Source: Anaeromyxobacter_A sp035636195
GTDB taxonomy: Bacteria; Myxococcota; Myxococcia; Myxococcales; Anaeromyxobacteraceae
Assembly: GCA_035636195.1 (NCBI GenBank)
Contig: DASPZP010000047.1
Span: 10,247 to 74,246, forward strand
Direction of reading: 5' to 3'
DNA length: 64,000 bases
Shown in pieces: positions 25,318 through 34,725 of the stretch. The position numbers were made by a program, and so were the translations under genes. Under the pieces are notes generated by a model. It was not told where the DNA came from, did not search any database, and saw only the letters and a program-made list of their open reading frames with translations. Every line of letters starts with the position of its first letter. Positions within the stretch are counted from its first letter, which is position 1.

Positions 25318-27141
25318 TCAGCCCGGGCGGGCGGCGCGGACGGCCTCGGACGCCTCGGCCGAGCGGCTCGCCTTGGGATAGACGACGAGCGCCTTGCCGA
25401 CCTGCAGCTTGAAGCGGCTCGGGTTGCGGATGCCGTTCCACCGGCAGAGCTCGTCGACCGCCACGCCGAAGCGCTGGGAGAGGCTCCACAGCGTGTCGCC
25501 GGCCCGGACCTGCACCGTCGAACGCGAGCGGCCGGCGGCCTCGTCGGCACGGCCGCCGTGCCTGGCACTGCCGGGCTCGGCGCTCGCGAGCACCGTGGCC
25601 TTCCGGGCCGCCTTCCGGCCGCGGCCCTTCGACTCGGAGGACTGCGAGCGCTCGGCCGAGGCGAAGGCGACGCCCTGGCTGCGGGCGAGCGCGTTGAGCG
25701 GGATGACGAGGTCGGTCCCCGGCTTGATGTGCCGGGCCGGCCGCAGGCCATTCATGCGCGTGATCGTGACCTCGTCCACCTTGAAGCTGCGGGCGATGGA
25801 GCGCAGCGACTCGCCGCGCGAGACCTTGTGCTGGGCGAAGGCCAGCCTGCCGACGGCGTCGGAGACGCCCGGCCAGTTGCGCGCGAAGACCTCTTCCCGG
25901 CCCTTCGGGAGCTTCATGACGTAAGTGCGCGGAGGAGTGCAGGTGCGTCGCAGCTCGGGGTTGAGCTCGAGGAGCGCCTTCTCCGGCGCCTCGGCCGCCT
26001 GGGCGACCGCGGAGAGCGGCGTCGCGTGCGGGATCGTGACCTGGTCGTAATCCTGCCAGGTCTCGGCCTCGATCTCCTCCTTCGAGAAGCCGAACGCCTC
26101 GTGGTGCTTGGCGATGATGGCGGCGGCCATGAGCTTCGGCACGTAGCCCTTCGTCTCGGCCTTGAGCACCTTGCCGCGCGTCATCGACCAGAAGTCCTGC
26201 TGGCCCTTCGCGCGCGCCTTGAAGATCTTGCCGACGCCGGCGTTGTAGCCGGCCCACGCGAGCCGCCAGTCGCCGGTCTGCCGGTACAGCTCCTTGAGGT
26301 AGCGCGCCGCGCCGCGGGCGGCCTTCTCCGGATCGCGCCGCTCGTCCACCCAGAAGTCCTGCTTCATGCCGAACCGCTTGCCGGTGGCGGGGATGAACTG
26401 CCACGCGCCCACCGCCTTGGCGCGGCTCGTGGCGAGGTTCGCGAACCCGCTCTCGATCATGGCGAGGTAGACGGTGTCCTCGGGCAGCCCCTCCTCGCGC
26501 AGGACGCGGCGGAAGACGGGCACGTACTTCGACGCGCGGCCGAGGTACTTCACGAAGTGCTTGCGGACGCCCGGCGCCTGGAAGAAGCGCACGTAGGCGA
26601 GGACCCGCTCGTTCACCTCGATGGGGATGTCGTACTCGGCTTGCAGGTGGCGGAGGTCGTGGTCGATCTCGGGCAGCCCGGCGATGCGGCCGGTCGATTC
26701 GAGAGGTCCGCCGGTCTCGCGCCCGAAGGCGTCGCGGAGGCGCTGGCGGAGCGGCGACTCGAGGCCGAGGCGCGCGGCGGCGCGAGCGGCGGGGTCCTCC
26801 ACCACCGGCTGCTCGGACAGGTGCGCCTTCTCCTCGGCGGCGCGCACCTGCTCCAGCTCGGCCGACTCGGCCTTCACCTCTTCATCGATGACCGGCTCGT
26901 CGGGAGCGTCCTCCGCGGCGTCGGCGGTGGAAGCGCTCGCGACTTCGTCCTGGCTGGCGACCGAAGGGGCGGGCGCCGTCGCGATTGCAGCGACCGCCTT
27001 CGCCTGCCCGGGCTCCTGCAACTGCAGGGAAGCGGGCGTGAGGGCGCTCGCCATCTCGGCGGTCGCCGTGTCGGCGGCCGAGGCCCGCATCCCGAGGAGG
27101 GTCACGAGGGCGCAAAAGGCGAGCAGTTTCATTCGATTCAT
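25318..27141 (-). CDS. MltD-type lytic transglycosylase with two LysM domains
   Basis: An exported 607-residue peptidoglycan lytic enzyme. It has a signal peptide (KLLAFCALVTLLGMRASA), a low-complexity acidic/Ala region (about 25-110), a family 1 SLT domain (about 190-330) with catalytic Glu in AMIESGF, then AVGAWQFIPATGKRFGM and AWAGYNAGVGK, and two LysM domains at about 420-465 and 540-585 (HKVSRGESLRSIARSFKV and VRAGDTLWSLSQRFGV). ATG 27141 or 27132 starts the signal peptide. This is the MltD layout. A G/C-rich hairpin at about 25285-25305 lies past the stop but has no T-run. Confidence 0.9.
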   Translation of the reverse strand: MNRMKLLAFCALVTLLGMRASAADTATAEMASALTPASLQLQEPGQAKAVAAIATAPAPSVASQDEVASASTADAAEDAPDEPVIDEEVKAESAELEQVRAAEEKAHLSEQPVVEDPAARAAARLGLESPLRQRLRDAFGRETGGPLESTGRIAGLPEIDHDLRHLQAEYDIPIEVNERVLAYVRFFQAPGVRKHFVKYLGRASKYVPVFRRVLREEGLPEDTVYLAMIESGFANLATSRAKAVGAWQFIPATGKRFGMKQDFWVDERRDPEKAARGAARYLKELYRQTGDWRLAWAGYNAGVGKIFKARAKGQQDFWSMTRGKVLKAETKGYVPKLMAAAIIAKHHEAFGFSKEEIEAETWQDYDQVTIPHATPLSAVAQAAEAPEKALLELNPELRRTCTPPRTYVMKLPKGREEVFARNWPGVSDAVGRLAFAQHKVSRGESLRSIARSFKVDEVTITRMNGLRPARHIKPGTDLVIPLNALARSQGVAFASAERSQSSESKGRGRKAARKATVLASAEPGSARHGGRADEAAGRSRSTVQVRAGDTLWSLSQRFGVAVDELCRWNGIRNPSRFKLQVGKALVVYPKASRSAEASEAVRAARPG

Positions 27142-27338
27142 GCGCTCTCTTGGCTGCGTATCGAGGCGGGGGCCGACCAGTGGCCTCGTTGGGGGTCCAT
27201 CGTACCGGCAAGGGCGCGGGAAGGGAAATAGCCCGTAGGGTCGCTTGCCTGCCTGCTTTACCGCTGTCCTGTGCTCCACCGGCAAGCCCCGCTTTTCCGC
27301 CGCACCGGGGAAGTCCCATCCGGGGATCGCCGCCCCGA

Positions 27339-28856
27339 TCAGGGCGGGCGTGGTGGACCCCGCAGGCCGTCCCCGTGCCCGGGCCCGATCACCCGCTTGA
27401 AGAAGCTCGTCGGCTCGAACCGAGTCGAATGCTCGGGCGTGTGGCAGGTCCGGCAGCGCTCCTCGCCCGGAGCGCGCACGATGTGGCCGGGCGGGTCGAA
27501 GGCGTGCAGGCTGGCCGGACCGTGGCAGGACTCGCACTGCACGTCACGCCGGCCCTCGGTGGCGGCGACGCTGCACGCGCCGCCGGGCTCTCGCCAGCCG
27601 GTGACGTGGCAGGAGACGCACTCGAGGTCGTGCGTCCGGCCGCCCTTCACCAGCGTCGCCCAGGCGCGGGCGTGCTTCGTCGTCTCCCACTGGGCGACCG
27701 CCTCCGGATGGCAGCCCTTGCACGAGGACACGCCGCCGTGGGGTGCCTCCGCCGTCCCGATGTAGGTCGCCGCGCCGGCCGCCGGCGGCGGGCAGGGCCG
27801 CGCCTCGGCCCGGGCCCGCGCCAGGTTGTCTCGGCCGACCTCCTCGTGGTGGCGGGCGAGGAGCGCGTGCACGGCCCGGTCCTCGGGGAGCTCCTGGGTG
27901 AGCGGGATGAAGCTCACCCGGAGCGAAGGGCGATCGAGCGGTGGCCCCGGCAGCGGCTTCGACCTGAGCGCGCCCGCGCGCGCCGCCAGCTCGTCGAGCT
28001 TCGACGCCAGCGCCTGCGCCAGCTCCGCCTGCTGCCCGGCCAGCGCGGCCTCGCGCCGGCGCGCGTACTCGACCCGCCGGGTCTCCAGGAGCTCGAGCTC
28101 CTCGTCGCGCTCCGCCGCCGCCGGCAGGACCTCGAAGGCCCGGGAGCGATCGCCGCGCAGGAACAGATCGACGCGCGCCAGCGACTGACCGCGCCCCTGC
28201 ACCTGGACCACCGGTACGGGGCCGTCGAGGAGCACCCGGTTCACGTCGTCGTCGAGGAGGTTCGCGCGGTGCGAGGTGAAGAGCACGGTCACCCCGGCGC
28301 GTCGCGCCTCGTCCGCGCGAGCCGCGCCGGCGCGTGTGCCGCCCTCGTGCAGGACCGCCACGCGCACCGCCGCCGAGGGCACGCGTCCGAGCGGGCCGAA
28401 GCCCACCTTCGTCGCGCCGGCGGAGAGGAGCCGGCCGTCCGTCAGCGGCAGCCTGAGCTTCGCGAGGAAGGCCGCGCCGAGGAACGCGTCGCGCTCGCCG
28501 GCGACGGTCGCGTCGAGGTGCATCCGCCGGAGCGCCTCCGCGGCCGTCCGCGCGGCAGAGATGGCCTGACGCCGCTCCTCGCCCTCGGGGCGGCCGTCGA
28601 AGAGGAGGTCGCCGCCCCCGAGGAAGACGACCGGATGGCCCTCGGCGCGGATGCCCGCGAGCACCGCCGCCATGCGGGCCAGCCCGCCGCGCTGGTCGAC
28701 GGTGCAGCCGCAGGGCTCGAGGTGTCCGCCCAGGTCGGCCGTGTAGACCAGGGTGAGCTGCGCCGGCGGCGAGGCGCCGCGCGCGGGCGCCGGTGCGGAG
28801 ACCGCCAGCGCGAGGAGGAGCAGGGGGGCGACGGAGCTGGCGTGACGCTTGCGCAT
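27339..28856 (-). CDS. UshA-like phosphoesterase-fold protein fused to a tetraheme cytochrome tail
   Basis: A 505-residue exported protein. After a signal peptide, residues about 30-230 resemble the UshA-like (seleno)protein branch of metallophosphoesterases: YTADLGGHLEPCGC then RGGLARMA, GGGDLLFD, VAGERDAF and LFTSHRANLLDDDV. Several metal-ligand motifs look changed: DLG where DxH is usual, GERD where GNHE/D is usual. Residues about 255-320 form a helical coiled-coil linker. The C-terminal part has four CXXCH motifs (CKGCH, CVSCH, CESCH, CRTCH at about 377, 412, 440, 467) with cytochrome c554-like EAVAQWETTKHARAW. ATG 28856 has GGAGAG just upstream. A redox role rather than nucleotidase activity is inferred. 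Confidence 0.8.
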   Translation of the reverse strand: MRKRHASSVAPLLLLALAVSAPAPARGASPPAQLTLVYTADLGGHLEPCGCTVDQRGGLARMAAVLAGIRAEGHPVVFLGGGDLLFDGRPEGEERRQAISAARTAAEALRRMHLDATVAGERDAFLGAAFLAKLRLPLTDGRLLSAGATKVGFGPLGRVPSAAVRVAVLHEGGTRAGAARADEARRAGVTVLFTSHRANLLDDDVNRVLLDGPVPVVQVQGRGQSLARVDLFLRGDRSRAFEVLPAAAERDEELELLETRRVEYARRREAALAGQQAELAQALASKLDELAARAGALRSKPLPGPPLDRPSLRVSFIPLTQELPEDRAVHALLARHHEEVGRDNLARARAEARPCPPPAAGAATYIGTAEAPHGGVSSCKGCHPEAVAQWETTKHARAWATLVKGGRTHDLECVSCHVTGWREPGGACSVAATEGRRDVQCESCHGPASLHAFDPPGHIVRAPGEERCRTCHTPEHSTRFEPTSFFKRVIGPGHGDGLRGPPRPP

Positions 28857-28923
28857 CTCTCTCCGACGGCTTAACACGAAGCCGCGTCGCCGCGCCCATC
28901 GCCCGCGAGCGCTCCGGAGCCTC

Positions 28924-29976
28924 GTGCAGATCGGTCCTCACCACTTCCGCGGTCGTTACTTCCTGGCGCCGCTCGCCGGCGTCTCCGACCGCCCGTTCCG
29001 GAAGATCTGCCGCGACATGGGCGCCGCCTTCGCCTACACGGAGATGGTCTCGGCGCACGGGCTGCTGCACGGCAGCGCGCAGACGGAGGCCTACCTCGAC
29101 CGCGATCCGGAGGAGGTGCCGTTCGCCGTGCAGATCTTCGCCGCCGAGCCGGAGGTGCTGGCCCAGGGCGCCGAGGCGGCGGTGCGGCACGGGGCGGGAC
29201 TCGTCGACATCAACATGGCCTGCCCGGTGAGGAAGGTCTGCGGCTCCGGCGCGGGCGCCGCGCTGGCGCGCGAACCTGGCCGCGTCGCGGCGGCGGTGGC
29301 TGCGGTCCGCGCGGCCTCGGGCGTGCCCGTCACCGTCAAGATCCGCGCCGGCTGGGACGAGGCGAGCCTCAACTGCGTCGAGGTGGCGAGGGCGGCCGAG
29401 TCGGCTGGCGCGAGCGCGGTGGCCTTGCACGGGCGCACCCGCGCCCAGGGTTACGCTGGCCGGGCGCGCTGGGACCTCGTGCGAGAGGTGAAGCAGGCGG
29501 TCTCCATACCGGTGCTCGGCTCGGGCGACGTCTGGACCGCCGCCGACGCCCTCCGCATGCGCGCGGAGACGGGCTGCGATGCCGTGCTGGTGGCGCGGGG
29601 CGCCTGCGGCAACCCGTGGATCTTCGCGCAGCTCGCCGCCTCCGAGGCCGCGGCCGCGACGCCGCCGGCGCCGTCGCGCGACGCCTGGGCGGAGGTCGTG
29701 CTGCGCCACGTCGTGCTCCAGATCGAGCACCGCCGCCGCAAGGTGCCGGGCGAGGCGCCCGACGCGGCGGAGCGGCACGCGCTCCGCGATCTCCGCAAGC
29801 ACCTCCTCTGGTACACGCGGGGGCGGCGGGGCGGGCTGCACTTCCGGCGCGAGGCGTCGACCGTCGAGACGGCGGATGACGTGCGCCGGCTCATCGACCG
29901 TCACTTCCCCGACGACGGCGCGGCCTTCACCGTCGACCCGGCGCTCGTTGCGGGCGAGGCCGAGGCCACCGAGTAG
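28924..29976 (+). CDS. dusB: tRNA-dihydrouridine synthase (DusB family)
   Basis: FMN-dependent enzyme reducing uridine to dihydrouridine in tRNA. It has the TIM-barrel motifs YFLAPLAGVSDRPFR, VDINMACPVRKV with the catalytic Cys (about residue 101), VKIRAGWDE, HGRTRAQGYAGRARWD and IPVLGSGDVW. GTG 28924 (MQIGPHHFRGRYF) was chosen because CGGAG lies four to five bases upstream; the longer frame from 28849 overlaps the divergent gene. Length is 350 residues. The stop TAG abuts the ATG of the Fis-like gene, matching the dusB-fis arrangement of gamma-proteobacteria. Confidence 0.92.
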   Translation: MQIGPHHFRGRYFLAPLAGVSDRPFRKICRDMGAAFAYTEMVSAHGLLHGSAQTEAYLDRDPEEVPFAVQIFAAEPEVLAQGAEAAVRHGAGLVDINMACPVRKVCGSGAGAALAREPGRVAAAVAAVRAASGVPVTVKIRAGWDEASLNCVEVARAAESAGASAVALHGRTRAQGYAGRARWDLVREVKQAVSIPVLGSGDVWTAADALRMRAETGCDAVLVARGACGNPWIFAQLAASEAAAATPPAPSRDAWAEVVLRHVVLQIEHRRRKVPGEAPDAAERHALRDLRKHLLWYTRGRRGGLHFRREASTVETADDVRRLIDRHFPDDGAAFTVDPALVAGEAEATE

Positions 29977-30357
29977 ATGCGCGCGCTCCTCCTCGCCGAC
30001 GCCCCGGACTCGCTCTCCCGCGCCTGCGCCGCCGGCGGCGTGGAGGTGGTGCGGGTGGCGAGCGAGCCCGAGGCCCGCGCCCTGCTCGCGCACGAGGCGT
30101 TCGAGCTGGTCGACGGACGGCTCGCCCGGCCGGTGCCGCTCGAGTGGGAGATCCGGCGCCGCATCGACGTGTTCTACGGCCAGCTGCGCGGCCACAGCGC
30201 GAGCGGCCTCTATGACGTGGTCATGCGCGAGGTGGAGCGTCCGCTCATCGCTTCCGTGCTGGCGCGCGCCAGGGGCGTCCGGGCCGACGCGGCGCGCGTC
30301 CTCGGCATCGACCGGGGCACGCTCTCCCGGCGCATCCGCACCTTGAGGATCCGATGA
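29977..30357 (+). CDS. Fis-family DNA-binding protein
   Basis: A 126-residue protein whose last 50 residues match a Fis-type helix-turn-helix: VMREVERPLIASVLARARGV followed by ADAARVLGIDRGTLSRRI. The first 45 residues (MRALLLADAPDSLSRACA...VRVASEPEARALLAHEAFELVDG) look like a shortened receiver-type fold without phosphoacceptor. Enhancer-type Fis domains also end NtrC-like activators, so this may be a detached remnant or a genuine nucleoid-type Fis. It directly follows dusB (TAGATG) and overlaps the next ATG (ATGA). Confidence 0.8.
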   Translation: MRALLLADAPDSLSRACAAGGVEVVRVASEPEARALLAHEAFELVDGRLARPVPLEWEIRRRIDVFYGQLRGHSASGLYDVVMREVERPLIASVLARARGVRADAARVLGIDRGTLSRRIRTLRIR

Positions 30358-31175
30358 CGCAGGTCCAATCACTGGGGCTCTACGCGGGCGCCATCCTGGT
30401 GGCGGCGCTGGCCGGCGGGGCGCTGCCGCTCGTCGGAAAGCTGCGCCGCAATGACGCGGGGCTCTCCTTCTCGGCCGGCGTGATGCTCGGAGCCGCCTTC
30501 TTCCACATGCTGCCCGAGGCGGTGGAGAGCGCGGGCATGTCGTCCATCCCGTGGGTGCTGGTCGGCTTCCTGTTCCTGTTCCTGCTCGAGCGGCTCGTGC
30601 TCGTGCACATCTGCGCCGAGCCGGGGCCGGTGGGGCTCGAGGGAGCGGCCGGCGGCGGGCTGCCGATGCCTCGCCCTCACGAGCACGTGCACGGCGAGCC
30701 CTGCGAGGGCACCGGCTGCGCCGTGCACACCATGGGGCTCGCCGCCTTCATCGGGCTCTCGCTCCACACCATGATCGACGGCTTCGCGCTCGGCGCCGCC
30801 TCGTCGGAGCCGGCGCTCGGGTTCCTCGTCTTTCTCGCCATCCTCGCCCACAAGCTGCCCTCGTCCTTCTCGCTCTCGGCCATCCTGCGGGCGGAGGGCT
30901 ACACGCGCCGGCAGGCGCTCTTCATGAACGCCACCTTCTCGACGATGGTGCCGCTCGGCGCGGCGCTCTACCTCGCCGTGCGCGGGCTCGTGCACACCCC
31001 GAGCTTCACCGCCTTCGCGCTGGCGGCGAGCGCCGGGACGTTCCTCCACCTCGCGCTGTCGGACATCCTCCCCGACCTGCACCGGCGCGGGACGTCGAAG
31101 TGGAAGCTCTCCGCGGCGCTCCTGTTCGGGGTGGCGACGATGGGCGCGCTGCGCCTGGTGGGGCACGTGCACTGA
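30354..31175 (+). CDS. ZIP-family divalent metal transporter
   Basis: A 273-residue inner-membrane protein with about eight helices. The signature helices are present: GLAAFIGLSLHTMIDGFALGAA (helix IV, His and Asp metal ligands) and VFLAILAHKLPSSFSLSAIL (helix V, HKxP). A histidine-rich cytoplasmic loop, PRPHEHVHGEPCEGTGC, precedes helix IV. ZIP proteins import zinc, iron or manganese into the cytoplasm. The ATG overlaps the Fis-like stop by four bases, which makes it the third gene of the dusB operon. Confidence 0.9.
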   Translation: MTQVQSLGLYAGAILVAALAGGALPLVGKLRRNDAGLSFSAGVMLGAAFFHMLPEAVESAGMSSIPWVLVGFLFLFLLERLVLVHICAEPGPVGLEGAAGGGLPMPRPHEHVHGEPCEGTGCAVHTMGLAAFIGLSLHTMIDGFALGAASSEPALGFLVFLAILAHKLPSSFSLSAILRAEGYTRRQALFMNATFSTMVPLGAALYLAVRGLVHTPSFTAFALAASAGTFLHLALSDILPDLHRRGTSKWKLSAALLFGVATMGALRLVGHVH

Positions 31176-31186
31176 GCCCGGCGGGG

Positions 31187-31549
31187 CTAGTCGGGTCGTT
31201 TCCCGCGCCTCCTCCAAAGGCCGTGTCCTATCGGGATGACTGATGCCGCGAAGAGGAGCATGTCCGTCCCGTCCCAGCCCAGAACGAAGCTGACGACACT
31301 GGCGACCAGCAAGCCGACAGCGCTCAGGAGCGCATTCCTTCCGAGCTTGTCCTTGCGCGCAAGGAGCAGTACGCCGATCGCCAGCATGAGCCAGAACGGC
31401 CCCAAGAACCACCGCGCGGCACCTCCTCGGTCATGCATACCCACGGCTGTGCAGATCGAAATGACCGCGGACAGCGCGAGATAGCCGCCGACGAGCGCAC
31501 CTCTTGTCGCAGCAGGGTCCTTCTTCATCCTGTCGGTCCCGGAAGCCAT
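31187..31549 (-). CDS. Small membrane protein of unknown function
   Basis: A 120-residue protein with four hydrophobic segments (about 17-37, 45-63, 73-90, 94-110) and basic ends (RRRGKRPD). No family was recognised. ATG 31549 has GGAGG five bases upstream, good support for the start. It is convergent with the ZIP transporter gene, only 11 bases away. Codon use is less GC-extreme than its neighbours. Confidence 0.65.
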   Translation of the reverse strand: MASGTDRMKKDPAATRGALVGGYLALSAVISICTAVGMHDRGGAARWFLGPFWLMLAIGVLLLARKDKLGRNALLSAVGLLVASVVSFVLGWDGTDMLLFAASVIPIGHGLWRRRGKRPD

Positions 31550-31682
31550 CCGGTCCTCCGCACGTCACCGTGAACTCCCGAGCCTCGCTTCGCCTTTTTC
31601 TCCGTCTTCTGTCCACCCTGTCGGCCAGGCTAGAGCCGGGCGCTGTGCGACTCATCCTCGACGACGAGGCCGTACGCGCCGC

Positions 31683-32812
31683 TCATAAAGTTTGGCGGGT
31701 TGGCTCAGGTTCGACCCGGCGCTCCTCTCCACAAGAGGGGGTCCGCCACCTCGAGGTGAACTGGCTCATCCACGCCCCGCCGAACACCAGCCGCGCGGCG
31801 AGCTGATTGTGGAAGCCGCAGAGGACCCGGAGGTTGCTCACCGTGGAGGTCCCGCCGCGCGCAAGTGGCACGATATGGTCGAACTCCAGGCGTGTCGTGG
31901 AGCCGCAAACCCCTCCTGACGCGAGTGGCCACCGGCAGCACTTGCCATCGCGGGCCCAGACGGCGCGCTTCACCTCGGCCGGGATGTGGCGCGAGCTGGC
32001 GGACGGGCGTGCCGGAGAGGGCCGGGGCTTCTTGACGAGCCCCTTCTTCTTGTCGTTCGCCGCGAGGAGGAGGTCGAGGGCAGCTTCCAGCACCGTCTCG
32101 GTGTCGGCTCCGGGATAGCTGTGCGACAGCGCATCGCGAGCAGCCGCCAGCTTGGCGAGGAAGCGCTTGGACACCGTGGTGTGGAACCGGCGCAGGTCGC
32201 CGGTGAGCGGTTCGACCTCGTCAGATCTGGCGGCCGGGAGCGGCGCAGGTGGCGGCGAGCACGTCGGGCTGGAGGGGACCTTACCGCGTAGTTCATCCGG
32301 TTGAACCAGTACACCGGGCGTCCCGCACCTGGTCGCCACCTCCAGCCGCGTCACAGCATTCGCGAGTGCCGCCCGCCGCGGGACCGTGACGACGTCCCGA
32401 TGCGGGGCAGCCTCCGCGGGCCGCAGCTCCGCCGCGACCGCCTTGGCCTCCCGCTTCGAGGCATGGAAGAAGCGGGGCACCACCTCGCCCCGGTTCTCGG
32501 GGGTGATGACCTTCGCGAGCTCCACCACGCTCGTGATGCAGAGCTTGCCCTCCCGAAGCGGCTCGGCGACCTCCGGGTAGCGCTGGATCAGCTCGGCGGC
32601 GGTCTTCCGGTAGAAGGCGGCGCCCTTCGAGAGCCCCAGCTCCCGGTGCAGGAAATAGAAGAGGCTGGTGTGGCCGAGCTCGACCCACCGTCGCTCCCGG
32701 TCGAAGTCGGCGAGGGCGACGAGGAAGTCGGCCAGGGCGCCGTGTTCGCGGCGGAGGAGCTCGGCGAGGCGCTTCGTGAGATCTCGCTTGAGCCAGTCAA
32801 GAGCGAATTCAC
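31683..32812 (-). pseudogene. HNH-endonuclease-family gene with disrupted start
   Basis: The main frame is open from before 32812 to the stop at 31683. It reads LKRDLTKRLAELLRREHGALADFL, WVELGHTSLFYFLHRELGLSKGA, then a linker, a coiled region and a C-terminal HNH domain: AVWARDGKCCRWPLASG, VCGS, LEFDHIVPLARGGT, NLRVLCGFHNQLAA. This is the multicopy myxobacterial HNH group. No ATG, GTG or TTG occurs in frame before GTG 32528, which would delete the conserved N-terminal domain. A well-placed GTG (32812) after GGGAGTG is one base out of frame; a single lost base near codon 4 would explain this. It may be a sequencing error or a recent frameshift. Confidence 0.6.
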
Positions 32813-33086
32813 TCCCAGTTGGGTAGTAGGGCCTGGCTTTGCGGCGCGGCCTCGCAGCGTCCGGCGACTGCCCCTCACCCTGTCGAGGAGCGCGCCTTTT
32901 CGTAAGCCGATCTTGCGGAAGCCGCCTCGACGAGATCGGTGACGCCTCGCACGCGACGCTGACCTGTCAGCGCCGACGGCCAGCGCACCGGCGCCCGTCG
33001 AACGGTAGCCTCCGCTTCACTGCAGTGACCGCTGCACCTTCGGTTCACCGCTCGCTCGCGGGCGACCTCGACCGCGACCACGGAAC

Positions 33087-33160
33087 CGCCCCTCTCCCTA
33101 CCCTCTCCCCGCTTCGCGGGGCGAGGGGGAAAGCCATTCGACCCCGATCCCCGACCCCGA
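33087..33160. repeat. Family B C-rich hairpin repeat
   Basis: A C-rich segment (CCCCTCTCCCTACCCTCTCC) runs into the stem CCCCGC/GCGGGG with a TTC loop, followed by GAGGGGGAAAG and then CCCCGATCCCCGACCCC. Similar copies lie at 39445 and 59171. This is the only structure seen in the 362-base gap 32813-33174 between the HNH gene and gshA; the rest shows no gene. Confidence 0.75.
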
Positions 33161-33174
33161 CCTGACCGCCGCGC

Positions 33175-34539
33175 TCACGCCAGCCGCCAGTGCTCTGCCA
33201 GCGCGCGGTCGCCGCCCTTCCGGAAGGCCTCCAGGGCGTCATCGGCCGGCGAGCGGCCGGACGCGGCGCGCTCGCGGAGCGGCTCGAGCCACACGCGCTC
33301 GTCCTCGCCGTGGCTGCCGCAGCACTTCTGGGCGCACAGGCCGCGGGCCGCGATCCCGACCAGCTCGCGCGCCACCGCCTGCAGGGCGCGGCCGTCGGGG
33401 AGCTTCGCCGCGAGCCCCTCCCGGCCTGCCGCCAGCGAGAGCCGGCGGCGGTCCTCGACGGCCAGGTCGCGCACGAGGGCGAAAGCCTCCTCGCGCGAGG
33501 TGCGGTCGTAGAGCACCCCCTTCCAGAAGGCCGCCAGCGCCTTCGTCATGGCGGCGTCGCAGCAGTCCGCCCCGCGCACCTCGACGACCCCCTTCACCCG
33601 CACCTCCGGGAAGAGCGTCGAGACGTGGTCCTCCCAGTCGCCCATGGTGGCGCGCGTGCCGTGCAGGCCCGTCTCGAGGAAGGCCCGGAAGGTGGCGCCC
33701 TGTGGATCGAGGTAACGCCCGTCGCGGCGGAGGAAGATCATCGGCGCGTCGATGGCCCACCCGACGTAGCGCCGGTACGCGTCCTCGACGAAGCCGTCCT
33801 CGAAGGCGAAGGGGAGCAGCCCCGAGCGTGAGCGGTCGACGTCCTCCCACACCGCCGTCCGCCAGCTCTTCCAGCCGCAGGGGGCGCCATTCACGATGGG
33901 CGCATTGGCGTAGAGCGCCACCACCGCCGGCTGCACCGCCAGCGCGGCGCGCAGCTTCTCCGCCATGTCGCGCTCGCCGCCGAAGTCGAACGAGACCTGG
34001 GCCGAGGCGGTCATCGCCATCATGTGCTCGCCCATGCTGCCGCGGCCGGCGAGGTACGGCCGCATGACGAGGTAGCGCGACTTCGGGACCCAGGGCGCGG
34101 TGGCGGGAGTTCCCCAGGGCCGGTAGCCCCCGGCGAGGAGCTCGAGGCCGAGCTCGTCGCAGAGCGCGCGGCACTTCTCGAGGTGGCGGTCGAGCTCCGC
34201 CGCGACCACGTGCACGTCCTGGAACGGGCGTCCGGAGAGCTCGAGCTGTCCGCCGGGCTCGATGGAGATGGTGAGGCCGGTCTTCTGGGCGGCGATGACG
34301 TGGCCGTCGTCCACGACCGGCGCATAGCCATACTGCTCGAAGCCGCGCAGGAGGGCCGCGATCCCGCGCGGGCCGGCATACGGCACCGGGTCGAGCGTCC
34401 CGCGCACGAGCCCGAGCTTCTCGTGCTCGAGGCCCACCTTCCACCCCGAGGGCGGGCGCTCTCGAGCGCGCAGCCACGCGACGAGATCACCCACCCCGCG
34501 AACGGGGTGATTGTCGGATAGCTGCGGGTCGAGCGACAT
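33175..34539 (-). CDS. gshA: Glutamate--cysteine ligase (GCS2/plant type)
   Basis: A 454-residue cytoplasmic ligase making gamma-glutamylcysteine, the first step to glutathione. Motifs of the plant/proteobacterial GCS2 group are present: VGLEHEKLGLVRG near residue 35, TISIEPGGQLELSG near 95, WVPKSRYLVMRPYL, MMAMTASAQVSFDFGGE near 180, PFAFEDGF and VEVRGADCC near 325. ATG 34539 has GAAGG upstream. It is divergent from the S41 protease gene with a 186-base gap. Confidence 0.92.
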   Translation of the reverse strand: MSLDPQLSDNHPVRGVGDLVAWLRARERPPSGWKVGLEHEKLGLVRGTLDPVPYAGPRGIAALLRGFEQYGYAPVVDDGHVIAAQKTGLTISIEPGGQLELSGRPFQDVHVVAAELDRHLEKCRALCDELGLELLAGGYRPWGTPATAPWVPKSRYLVMRPYLAGRGSMGEHMMAMTASAQVSFDFGGERDMAEKLRAALAVQPAVVALYANAPIVNGAPCGWKSWRTAVWEDVDRSRSGLLPFAFEDGFVEDAYRRYVGWAIDAPMIFLRRDGRYLDPQGATFRAFLETGLHGTRATMGDWEDHVSTLFPEVRVKGVVEVRGADCCDAAMTKALAAFWKGVLYDRTSREEAFALVRDLAVEDRRRLSLAAGREGLAAKLPDGRALQAVARELVGIAARGLCAQKCCGSHGEDERVWLEPLRERAASGRSPADDALEAFRKGGDRALAEHWRLA

Positions 34540-34725
34540 GGCCGCCTTCTATCCTTCCATCCCGTGGACCGCCACCCCTTCCTCGCGCAAACCCGCGAGG
34601 AAGCGGACGTTTCGCGCTGCGGAAGGGATCCCTGGCCGCGCCCGTTCTCCTTGCGCCGCCTCCTGCAGCACCCTATCCTGATCTGTCGGTCTACCTCCTT
34701 CGCACTCCATCGCCCGGCGCCCCTC

